Below are positions 16,644 through 22,733 of a stretch of DNA of 41,873 nt, piece after piece (within the stretch, counting starts at the first letter, position 1; each line of letters begins with the position of its first letter). The notes below the pieces were generated by a model, which did no database searches, was not told the origin of the DNA, and saw only the letters and a list, made by a program, of their open reading frames with translations. A program made the position numbers and the translations under genes. The stretch comes from Chloroflexota bacterium. Lineage in GTDB: Bacteria > Chloroflexota > Limnocylindria > P2-11E. Location: positions 1 through 41,873 of the forward strand of contig JAJYLV010000011.1 in assembly GCA_021787445.1 (NCBI GenBank), in the 5' to 3' direction.

Positions 16644-16649
16644 AGGCTA
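16644..16649 (-). promoter_or_regulatory. Candidate -10 box for the MOT1 gene
   Basis: TAGCCT on the minus strand ends 8 bases before the ATG at 16635, in the short gap after sodX. It would give a leaderless transcript separate from sodN-sodX. Confidence 0.3.
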
Positions 16650-16653
16650 GGAC

Positions 16654-16911
16654 TTAGCAGCGGAGGACGACGCGGCCGAGCACGGCGGAGCGCTCGACGA
16701 GGAGGCTCTCGTGCCCGGGCATGTCGCTGGCGAGGACGACGTCGTCGCCCTCGACGGCGGCGACGCGCTTCACGACGAGGCGGTCGTCGCGCGGGTCCTC
16801 CGCGACGACGACGGTCCCGGCGCGGAGCGGGAGGCGGAGGTATACGAGCGTGTCGCCGTGCCGCAGCGACGGCTCCATGCTGTGCCCCGCCACCCGCACG
16901 CGGCCGAGCAC
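16654..16911 (-). CDS. sodX: Nickel-type SOD maturation protease
   Basis: An 85-residue S26/S24-type peptidase expected to remove the leader of pro-NiSOD so that the mature N-terminal His can bind nickel. The catalytic Ser11 is in AGHSMEPSL and Lys48 is in VVKRV. It has no transmembrane anchor, unlike signal peptidase I. GTG at 16911 lies 1 base past the sodN stop, so the two are an operon. The pairing with sodN fixes the assignment. Confidence 0.92.
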   Translation of the reverse strand: MLGRVRVAGHSMEPSLRHGDTLVYLRLPLRAGTVVVAEDPRDDRLVVKRVAAVEGDDVVLASDMPGHESLLVERSAVLGRVVLRC

Positions 16912-16912
16912 G

Positions 16913-17341
16913 CTACGCCGCCTTCTTCGCCGAAGAGGGGACGCGCGTCTTCTCGGGGCCGCCGGTCTTCCGCCACATCTCGTCGACCTTGTCGATCATG
17001 TCGAGGAGCTTCTGGCCCTCGGCCATGTCGACGGACGCCTTCACGGCGGAGACCTGCTTCGCGGCCTTCCAGAAGATCTCGTGGAGCTCCGGGAACTTCT
17101 CTAGGTGCTCCGGCTTGAAGTAGTCGTGCCACAGCACGTCGAGGTGATGCTTCACCAGCTCGGCGCGCTCTTCCTTGATGGCGATCGCGCGCTCCTTGAA
17201 GACCGGGTCGTTCGAGGCCTTGTACTTCTCCATGATCTTGTAGCAGGACTCGGCTTCGATCCGCGCCTGCGCCGGGTCGTAGACCCCGCACGGCAGGTCG
17301 CAGTGGGCGTATGCCGTTCGCGGACGTCCGAAGATGCGCAT
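16913..17341 (-). CDS. sodN: Nickel superoxide dismutase precursor
   Basis: A 142-residue precursor of the homohexameric NiSOD, which converts superoxide to oxygen and peroxide. The nickel hook HCDLPCGVYDP begins at residue 13 (His13, Cys14, Cys18), after the short leader MRIFGRPRTAYA that SodX should cut. A four-helix body with the usual KASNDPVFKERAI and HHLDVLWHDYFKP stretches follows, and a Lys/Ala-rich tail. Start ATG 17341 is chosen because AAGGAGG lies 9 bases upstream; a longer in-frame extension to 17398 lacks support. No Tat or Sec signal, so the enzyme is cytoplasmic. Confidence 0.95.
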   Translation of the reverse strand: MRIFGRPRTAYAHCDLPCGVYDPAQARIEAESCYKIMEKYKASNDPVFKERAIAIKEERAELVKHHLDVLWHDYFKPEHLEKFPELHEIFWKAAKQVSAVKASVDMAEGQKLLDMIDKVDEMWRKTGGPEKTRVPSSAKKAA

Positions 17342-17368
17342 GGTGGCTCGCCTCCTTGAGCGTTCTTC

Positions 17369-17379
17369 TGTTCCGAACA
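17369..17379. promoter_or_regulatory. Palindrome TGTTCCGAACA upstream of sodN
   Basis: An 11-base palindrome (odd centre) in the divergent gap between sodN and the CitE-like gene. It sits where sodN transcription would start if TACAAC (minus strand, 17386-17381) is the -10 box, a good place for a repressor. It does not match the Nur box or Fur box known to me. Confidence 0.3.
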
Positions 17380-17399
17380 CGTTGTACCCCCTCCGCACC

Positions 17400-17405
17400 T
17401 AGGAT
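17400..17405 (+). promoter_or_regulatory. Candidate -10 box for the CitE-like gene
   Basis: TAGGAT ends 6 bases before the GTG at 17412. No Shine-Dalgarno is present, so a leaderless mRNA is likely. Confidence 0.4.
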
Positions 17406-17411
17406 GCCTGC

Positions 17412-18275
17412 GTGCTCCCGCTCCCCGCCGAGGATCTGCGACGTGCCCCGCCGCGAAGCTGGCTCTTCGTCCCGGCGCTGCGGTCGCCGGAGTGGATCCC
17501 CAAAGCCGTCGCCTCGGGCGCCGACGCGCTCATCGTCGACCTCGAGGACGCGACGGCCCCCGACGAGAAGGACCGCGCGCGCGACGTCGTCCGCGGCCTC
17601 GGGCTGACGCGCGGTCAGCGCTCCCCGGTGATGGTCGTTCGCGTCAACTCGGCCCCGCGCGAGAGGCACGAGGCCGACCTCCGCGCCGCGGTCGACAGCG
17701 GTGCGTCGGCCGTCCTCCTGCCGAAGATAGAGGAGGTGGACGAGGTGCGCGCCGCGGGGTGGACCGGCCTCGCGGTCGTCGTGATGATCGAGACCGCCAA
17801 GGGCCTCCTTCGCGCCGCGGAGATCGCGATGGCGCACGATCACCTCGTCGCGCTCGCGTTCGGGAGCTTCGACCTCAGTGCGGCGATCGGCGCCGCCCCC
17901 TCGCGCGAGGGAACAGAGCTCCTCTACGCGCGTTCGCACATCGCGACGGCCGCGGCCGCCGCGGGGGCGTTCGCCGTGGACACGCCCTGGGTGGACATCG
18001 CGGACGTCGATGGGCTCGCGCGCGAGGCGGCCGCCGCGCGGCGCCTCGGCTTCGCCGGGAAGCTCGCCATCCATCCGTCGCACGTCGCGGCGATCAACGC
18101 GGCGTTCAGCCCGTCCGACGACGAGGTCGCCGACGCCGAGGCGCTCCTCGCCGCGTTCGACGCGGCGGTCGCGGCGGGGGAGGGTGTCGCGACGTACAAG
18201 GGCCGCATGATCGACCGTCCGCTCGCGCTCGCGGCGCGGCGCGTCCTCGCGCGCGCCGGGCTCGCGCAGCGCTAG
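17412..18275 (+). CDS. HpcH/HpaI aldolase / citrate lyase beta-like (CitE-like)
   Basis: A 287-residue magnesium-dependent C-C lyase of the CitE/malyl-CoA lyase family. Family stretches are PRSWLFVPALRSPEWIPKA, ADALIVDLEDATAPDEKDRA, VRVNSAPRERHEADL, VVMIETAKGLL (metal-binding Glu), AFGSFDLSAAIG (metal-binding Asp) and GKLAIHPSHVAAIN. Likely substrates are malyl-CoA, methylmalyl-CoA or citramalyl-CoA. The MaoC-like hydratase 17 bases downstream supports a hydratase/lyase pair on branched acyl-CoAs, as in mesaconyl/methylmalyl-CoA chemistry; that is inference. It starts at GTG 17412. Confidence 0.9.
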   Translation: MLPLPAEDLRRAPPRSWLFVPALRSPEWIPKAVASGADALIVDLEDATAPDEKDRARDVVRGLGLTRGQRSPVMVVRVNSAPRERHEADLRAAVDSGASAVLLPKIEEVDEVRAAGWTGLAVVVMIETAKGLLRAAEIAMAHDHLVALAFGSFDLSAAIGAAPSREGTELLYARSHIATAAAAAGAFAVDTPWVDIADVDGLAREAAAARRLGFAGKLAIHPSHVAAINAAFSPSDDEVADAEALLAAFDAAVAAGEGVATYKGRMIDRPLALAARRVLARAGLAQR

Positions 18276-18276
18276 G

Positions 18277-18282
18277 TAGCAT
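18277..18282 (+). promoter_or_regulatory. Candidate -10 box for the MaoC gene
   Basis: TAGCAT ends 9 bases before the ATG at 18292, just after the CitE-like stop. It could drive the MaoC-methyltransferase pair independently. Confidence 0.3.
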
Positions 18283-18291
18283 TCGTCCGCG

Positions 18292-18786
18292 ATGACAGCG
18301 CCGCGCGGCCGCGTCTTCGAGGACTACACCGTCGGCACCGTGTTCGACCACCCCGTCGGTCGAACGATCACCGAGACCGACAACGTGTGGTTCACGAATA
18401 TCACGATGAACATGAACCCCGTGCACTTCGACGTGCACTACTCGTCGCAGACGGAGTTCAAGAAGCCGCTCGTGAACTCCTGCTTCACGCTCGCGCTCGT
18501 GACGGGCCTCAGCGTCGTCGACGTCGACCACGCCTTCGCGAACCTCGGCTGGGACGAGGTCCGGCTGCCCGCGCCGGTCTTCGTCGGCGACACGATCTAC
18601 GCGCGGAGCGAGGTCGTCGAGACCCGCGCGTCGCGCTCGCGGCCGGGGGCGGGGATCGTGAAGCTGCGGACGATGGGATTCAAGCAGGACGGCACGGTCG
18701 TCATCACGTTCACGCGGACGGTGATGGTCTACCGGCGCGGCCACGTTCCCGAGATCCCGCTCCCCACGCCGGCGGCGACGCCGTGA
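18292..18786 (+). CDS. MaoC-like (R)-specific acyl-CoA hydratase
   Basis: A 164-residue single hot-dog-fold hydratase. The catalytic motif region reads RTITETDNVWFTNITMNMNP followed by VHFD, giving the Asp and His pair of the family, and VFVGDTIYARSEV is the usual second-half strand. Members hydrate enoyl-CoA or mesaconyl-CoA. The upstream CitE-like lyase points to a malyl-CoA or methylmalyl-CoA type substrate. Its stop codon overlaps a GTG that can start the methyltransferase frame (GTGA at 18783-18786). Confidence 0.9.
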   Translation: MTAPRGRVFEDYTVGTVFDHPVGRTITETDNVWFTNITMNMNPVHFDVHYSSQTEFKKPLVNSCFTLALVTGLSVVDVDHAFANLGWDEVRLPAPVFVGDTIYARSEVVETRASRSRPGAGIVKLRTMGFKQDGTVVITFTRTVMVYRRGHVPEIPLPTPAATP

Positions 18787-19550
18787 GCGGGCGTGCCGAC
18801 CGTGGCCACCAGGTCCGCAGAACACGTGTCGGTCGCGTCATGGTCGTGACCCGGCACCCGCGCGCGGGGCGCGAGGTCCGCGCGTTCGGCGGGGCGGGGC
18901 TCTTCCGCGGAAAGGACGTGCTCGACGTCGGGACCGGGAACGGGCGGCTCGCGTTCGACGTCGCCGCGTACGCGCGTCGCGTCCTCGGGATCGACCCGAG
19001 CGACGAGAGCGTTCGCGCGGCCCGCGCGCGGGCGGAGACGGAGGGCATCCACAACGTCGAGTTCCGCGTCGGCGACGCCGCCGCGCTCGACGTCGGTCGC
19101 GAGCGCTTCGACCTCGCGCTCTTCTCCTGGTCCCTCTGATGAGTGCGCGTCAGGGGCATGGTCGATGCCCTTCGGTCGGCGCACCGGGCGGTGAGGCGGG
19201 GCGGGCTCGTCATCGACGCCCGGCCTGACCCGTCGCGGCAGCCGCGCATCGTCGCCGCCGGACGCGTCCGCGCCCAAGTCCGTCAGTCACCGAGCGCGGA
19301 TCTGCGTGACGAGAGCGCCGACAGCGCCGTCGCGAAGCTCGTCCGCGAAGGTCTCTACCGCGTCGTCCGCTCCGGCCACGTGTGGCACTCGGTGCGGTTC
19401 GCCGACCTCGCCGACCTCGACGCCTACCTCGCCGACAGCTCTCGCTACGCCGCGTACGGGAAGGAGATGCGTCCGAAGCTCCTGCCATTCCGGCGCGGCC
19501 CCCTCGACATGCGCCGCGCCATCGGCTTCGACGTCCTCGAGCGCCTTTAG
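18783..19550 (+). CDS. Class I SAM methyltransferase with two tandem in-frame UGA codons; candidate selenoprotein
   Basis: One continuous frame of 256 codons is crossed by UGA-UGA at codons 119 and 120 (19137-19142). Before them lie SAM motif I (DVLDVGTGNGRLAFDV), motif II (RVLGIDPSDES) and FDLALFSWSL. After them, in the same frame, lie MVDALRSAHRAVRRGGLVID and an intact C-terminal half ending DVLERL at TAG 19550. Both halves together make a normal-sized methyltransferase. The UGAs fall in the loop after strand 4, next to the substrate pocket. A SECIS-like hairpin follows at once (19143-19184). Start may be GTG 18783 or ATG 18840. Alternatives are a recent nonsense-mutated pseudogene or two separate polypeptides with restart at GTG 19143. 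Substrate unknown. Confidence 0.7.
19143..19184 (+). promoter_or_regulatory. SECIS-like hairpin directly after tandem UGA
   Basis: The outer stem is GTGCGC (19143-19148) with GCGCAC (19179-19184). The inner stem is AGGGGCAT (19152-19159) with ATGCCCTT (19165-19172), all paired with one G-U. The apical loop is GGTCG (19160-19164). The loop begins 17 nt after the second UGA and 20 nt after the first, inside the bacterial range, and contains the GGUC found in the E. coli fdhF SECIS loop. The stem lies within coding sequence, as bacterial SECIS elements do. Confidence 0.6.
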
Positions 19551-19567
19551 AGCACCGCGGCCGGAGG

Positions 19568-19584
19568 CTCCGTAGGCGACGGAG
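19568..19584 (+). terminator. Hairpin after the methyltransferase
   Basis: CTCCGT and ACGGAG pair around a 5-base loop, 18 bases past the TAG at 19550. The following GGCTTGCTTGG is only weakly U-rich, so termination is uncertain. Confidence 0.35.
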
Positions 19585-19591
19585 GGCTTGC

Positions 19592-19608
19592 TTGGCACGC
19601 GTTCTGCT
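19592..19608 (+). promoter_or_regulatory. Sigma-54-type promoter before the gas vesicle operon
   Basis: TTGGCACG-CGTT-CTGCT matches the consensus YTGGCACG-N4-TTGCW at every position except one T to C. The essential GG (19594-19595) and GC (19606-19607) are separated by exactly 10 bases. Transcription would start near 19619, about 40 bases before the gvpF ATG. No convincing sigma-70 box competes with it. Confidence 0.5.
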
Positions 19609-19658
19609 ACCGCACGGCGCTAGCGTGTCTCGTGCAGGGAACTGAGCGGGAGGGACGC

Positions 19659-20474
19659 ATGGCTGTTGAGCACGGCGCTGCCGTGGCGGATGACGCTGCG
19701 CCTCGTGAGGCGGTAGGCGTCTACGTGTACTCGATCGTCGAGAGCTCCGACCCGCGGACGTTCGGAAAGATCGGCATCGGCGGCCGCGGCGACGACGTCT
19801 ACACCGTGCACTACCGCGAGCTCGCCGCCGTCGTCAGCCACACGCCGCTCGTCGTGTACGACCCCACACGCGAGAACGCCCTGGCGCACGAGCACGTCAA
19901 CGAGGTGCTCATCGAGGCGGGCTTCACGCCGGTCCCGATGAGCTTCGGGACGATCTTCAAGACCGAGAAGGATGCGCTCGAGTTCCTGAAGGACACGTAC
20001 GACGCTCTCCGCGACGTCCTCGAGCGGATGAAGAACAAGCTCGAGTACGGGCTCAAGGTGAACTGGGATCGCGACGCCGTCCTCCGCGAGATCGAGGCGT
20101 CCAACGAGGAGATCGCGCGGCTGAAGGCGGAGATAACGAGCGATCAGCAGCGATCGACGTACTTCGCGCGGATGCAGCTGGGGCGGCTGGTCGAGCAGGC
20201 GCTGTCGGAGCGCTCGGACCAGTACGTGCGCGACATCTACGACGAGCTGCGCGACGCCGCCATCGCCTCGCGCTCGAACAAGGTCATCGGCGACAAGATG
20301 ATCATGAACGCGGCGTTCCTCGTCGCGCGCGATCAGGCGGAGGACTTCGACCGCAAGGTCCAGGAGGTCGCGAAGCGGCACGAGGGCAAGCTCGCGTTCC
20401 GCTACACCGGCCCCTGGCCCCCGTACAACTTCGTCACCATCCGTCTGCAGCTCGAACGGTCAGCGGGCGTCTAG
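19659..20474 (+). CDS. gvpF: Gas vesicle protein GvpF/GvpL (first copy)
   Basis: A 271-residue accessory gas vesicle protein of the GvpF/L family, needed in small amounts for nucleation of the vesicle shell. The family pattern is clear: VGVYVYSIVESSD, VHYRELAAVVSHTPL, AHEHVNEVLIEAG, VPMSFGTIFKTEK, an internal coiled-coil segment (about residues 130 to 175) and the C-terminal AFRYTGPWPPYNFVTIRL. ATG 19659 is chosen over GTG 19632 because GGGAGGG lies just before it. It opens a gvp run in which genes overlap or nearly so. Confidence 0.93.
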   Translation: MAVEHGAAVADDAAPREAVGVYVYSIVESSDPRTFGKIGIGGRGDDVYTVHYRELAAVVSHTPLVVYDPTRENALAHEHVNEVLIEAGFTPVPMSFGTIFKTEKDALEFLKDTYDALRDVLERMKNKLEYGLKVNWDRDAVLREIEASNEEIARLKAEITSDQQRSTYFARMQLGRLVEQALSERSDQYVRDIYDELRDAAIASRSNKVIGDKMIMNAAFLVARDQAEDFDRKVQEVAKRHEGKLAFRYTGPWPPYNFVTIRLQLERSAGV

Positions 20475-20797
20475 TGCTCTTCAAGCTTCTCACCCTCCCC
20501 ATCTCGCTGCCGGCGTCCGGCATCCGCTTCTGTCTCGAGAAGGTCGCGGAGGTCGCGGAGCACGAGCTGAACAGCGAGGAGCCGATCACAGAGGAGCTCC
20601 TCGAGATGCAGATCGCGCTCGAGGAGGGCCGGATGGACGAGCGCGCGTACGCCGCGCGCGAGACGGTCCTGCTCGCGCGGCTGCGTGAGGTCCGCGAGCG
20701 CCGGCGCGAGCTCGCGCGGGAGCAGGTCGAGGAGCGGGCCGTCGAAGAGGGCGACGGGTCGCGCGTCGTCATCGAGATACCCGAGGAGCTCCGGTGA
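20474..20797 (+). CDS. gvpG: Gas vesicle protein GvpG
   Basis: A 107-residue helical protein of the GvpG family, typically encoded between gvpF and gvpL and required for vesicle assembly. The N-terminal signature LFKLLTLPISLPASGIRF and the conserved middle EEPITEELLEMQIALEEGRMD are present. An Arg/Glu-rich coiled coil follows. The family start is unambiguous: GTG at 20474 overlaps the gvpF stop by one base. Confidence 0.92.
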   Translation: MLFKLLTLPISLPASGIRFCLEKVAEVAEHELNSEEPITEELLEMQIALEEGRMDERAYAARETVLLARLREVRERRRELAREQVEERAVEEGDGSRVVIEIPEELR

Positions 20798-21573
20798 GCG
20801 ACACCCTCGTCTACCTCTACGCGATCACCGGACCGGATGGCTCCCGCGTGCGTACGGCCGACGCCATCGAGGGGCGCGCCGTCCGCGCCCTCGAGGAGTC
20901 CGAGCTCGTCGCGCTCGTCTCCGACGTTCCCGCGAGCGGCTTCGAGCAGGCCGCGCTCGACGAGAACGTGCGGGATCCGCAGTGGCTGACGCCGCGCGCG
21001 GCCGCGCACCAGGCGGTGAACGCCGCGGCGCACGATCAGACCAAGGCCTCGCTCCCGGTCCCGTTCGGCACGATCTTCCGCGAGGACGAGCGCGTCCTCG
21101 AGATGCTGCGCGAGCGCGCGGCCGAGCTGAAGGCGCGTCTTGTGTCCGTCCGCGGTCGCGGCGAGTGGGTCATCGGGCTGTACCGCGACACCGTCCAGGC
21201 CGCCGAGCACCTCTCGCGCGTGGGCGAGGCGGTCGCGGGACGCGAGGCCGTCGCCGCCAGCGCGGGCCGCCGCTACCTCGAGGCGCGCAAGGACGAGACT
21301 GCGAGGCGCGAGCGGCTCCGGCGGCTGGACGAGGACGCGTCGGAGGCTTCGCACGCGGCCGTCGGACGCGTGAGCAAGCGCGCGTTCGAGGAGCCCGTCG
21401 TCCAGGACGCGGGAGACCTCGTCGCGCGCGCGACGTACCTCGTCCGCGGCGAGGACGAGGAGCGGCTGCGGGCGGCCGTGGAGCGCTTCAACGGTGAGTG
21501 GCACGACCGCGGCTACGAGCTCCGCGCGACCGGCCCGTGGCCGGTGTACCGGTCGAGCGGGGTGTCGCGATGA
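20794..21573 (+). CDS. gvpL: Gas vesicle protein GvpL/GvpF (second copy)
   Basis: A 259-residue GvpF/L paralogue with LVYLYAITGPDG at the N-terminus, SELVALVSDVPAS, LPVPFGTIFREDERVLEML and the C-terminal ELRATGPWPVYRSSG. It is clearly distinct from the copy at 19659, and bacteria usually carry such a pair. GTG at 20794 overlaps the gvpG TGA by four bases. The central helical region is Arg/Glu-rich. The pair with gvpG between them is the common bacterial gvpF-G-L order. Confidence 0.92.
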   Translation: MSDTLVYLYAITGPDGSRVRTADAIEGRAVRALEESELVALVSDVPASGFEQAALDENVRDPQWLTPRAAAHQAVNAAAHDQTKASLPVPFGTIFREDERVLEMLRERAAELKARLVSVRGRGEWVIGLYRDTVQAAEHLSRVGEAVAGREAVAASAGRRYLEARKDETARRERLRRLDEDASEASHAAVGRVSKRAFEEPVVQDAGDLVARATYLVRGEDEERLRAAVERFNGEWHDRGYELRATGPWPVYRSSGVSR

Positions 21574-22052
21574 CGAAGGGCACCGACGTGACGCTCCTCG
21601 ACGTCGTCGACCGCCTCATCGACACGGGGGTGAACCTCACGGGCGAGGCGACGATCTCCGTCGCCGACGTCGACCTCATCTACCTCGGCCTCGACCTCGC
21701 CGTCGGGTCCGTCGAGAAGATGCGCGCGAAGAAGCACGGGCCGGGCGCGATGAGCGCGGAGATGCACCGCGGCGTGCCCGTCGGGCTCCCCCAGCGCGTC
21801 AACGTGGATCCGAGCGACGTCGAGCGGTCGCTCGCGAAGCTCGTGCTCACGATCGTCGAGCTCATCCGTCAGCTGCTCGAGCGTCAGGCGATCCGGCGGA
21901 TGGACTCGGGGAGCCTCACCGACGCCGAGGTGGACCGCATCGGGACCGCGCTCATGCGCCTGGAGGAGAAAGTGGTGGAGATGGCGGGGATCTTCCGCCT
22001 CGAGAAGGACGACCTGCAGCTCGGGCTCGGACCGCTGGGGGATCTCCTCTGA
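21570..22052 (+). CDS. gvpK: GvpJ-GvpK fusion protein
   Basis: A 160-residue protein joining two gas vesicle families. Residues about 5 to 50 are a GvpA/GvpJ-like segment (TLLDVVDRLIDTGVNLTGEA, SVADVDLIYLGLDLAVGSVEKM). Residues about 70 to 155 are a complete GvpK domain (NVDPSDVERSLAKLVLTIVE, DAEVDRIGTALMRLEEKV, FRLEKDDLQLGLGPLG). There is no stop or frameshift between them; a short Gly/Pro linker at about 50 to 70 joins the parts. ATG at 21570 overlaps the gvpL TGA. The two are usually adjacent separate genes, so fixed stoichiometry is implied. Confidence 0.85.
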   Translation: MTKGTDVTLLDVVDRLIDTGVNLTGEATISVADVDLIYLGLDLAVGSVEKMRAKKHGPGAMSAEMHRGVPVGLPQRVNVDPSDVERSLAKLVLTIVELIRQLLERQAIRRMDSGSLTDAEVDRIGTALMRLEEKVVEMAGIFRLEKDDLQLGLGPLGDLL

Positions 22053-22405
22053 TGGCGATGGATCGGCGGACCTTCCAGCAGCCCGCGACGAGCATCATCG
22101 ACATCCTCGACCGCGTCCTCGACAAGGGGCTCGTCATCGCGGGCGACATCAGCGTGTCGCTCGCGAACGTCGAGCTCCTCACCATCCGCATCCGCCTCCT
22201 TGTGTGCTCCATCGACAAGGCCGAGGAGATCGGACTGAACTGGTGGCGCTACGACCGCAACCTCGTCGCCCCCGCGGTGGGGACCGCCGTCGCGGGCGAC
22301 GGCGCCGCCGCGCTCGAAGAGCGCGTCGCGACCCTCGAGCGTCAGCTCGCCAGCGCACCTGCGCCCGCCCGCAAGAGCACCGCGAAGCGCATCCGGAACA
22401 GGTAG
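22052..22405 (+). CDS. gvpJ: Gas vesicle protein of the GvpJ/GvpM/GvpS type
   Basis: A 117-residue GvpA-family minor protein. The core [20 protein letters not shown] is followed by ISVSLANVELLTIRIRLLV, and then CSIDKAEEIGLNWW, where the paired Trp residues are typical of GvpJ/M rather than the main shell protein. The C-terminal 40 residues are Ala/Arg-rich and contain a short coiled segment. ATG 22052 overlaps the previous TGA by one base. J, M and S are hard to tell apart. Confidence 0.88.
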   Translation: MAMDRRTFQQPATSIIDILDRVLDKGLVIAGDISVSLANVELLTIRIRLLVCSIDKAEEIGLNWWRYDRNLVAPAVGTAVAGDGAAALEERVATLERQLASAPAPARKSTAKRIRNR

Positions 22406-22414
22406 GAGGGACCA

Positions 22415-22717
22415 ATGCCCGTCGAACGAGCAGCCGGTGGCACCAGTCTCATCGACGTCCTGGACCGCGTCCTCGACAAAGGCATCGTCATCGACGCCTG
22501 GGTCCGCGTCTCCCTCGTCGGGATCGACCTGATCACCGTCGAGGCCCGTGTCGTCGTCGCCTCGATCGACACGTACCTGCGCTACGCCGAGGCCCTCGGC
22601 ATCACCACGCCCGTCGCGCGGCCCGCGGCGCCGCCGCCGCAGCAGCGCGAGGAGCTGTCGCAGGGCTTCGAGATGCCGATCACGCCGACGACGCGGCGAG
22701 CATCCCTGGAGCGGTAG
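22415..22717 (+). CDS. gvpA: Gas vesicle structural protein GvpA
   Basis: A 100-residue main shell protein. Residues 11 to 66 match the classical GvpA nearly residue for residue ([56 protein letters not shown]). A 30-residue Pro/Gln/Glu-rich tail follows, longer than the tail of cyanobacterial GvpA. AGGAGGG lies just upstream of ATG 22415. Unusually it is the last gvp gene rather than the first, and it is the only clear gvpA. No stem-loop follows to separate it from the kinase gene. Confidence 0.94.
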   Translation: MPVERAAGGTSLIDVLDRVLDKGIVIDAWVRVSLVGIDLITVEARVVVASIDTYLRYAEALGITTPVARPAAPPPQQREELSQGFEMPITPTTRRASLER

Positions 22718-22733
22718 CGGCGTAGCCGCGGCG

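Noticed and set aside
19137-19142. UGA read as sense genome-wide (altered genetic code)
   Set aside because: Many genes here end at UGA with the next gene overlapping it, so UGA is a normal stop.
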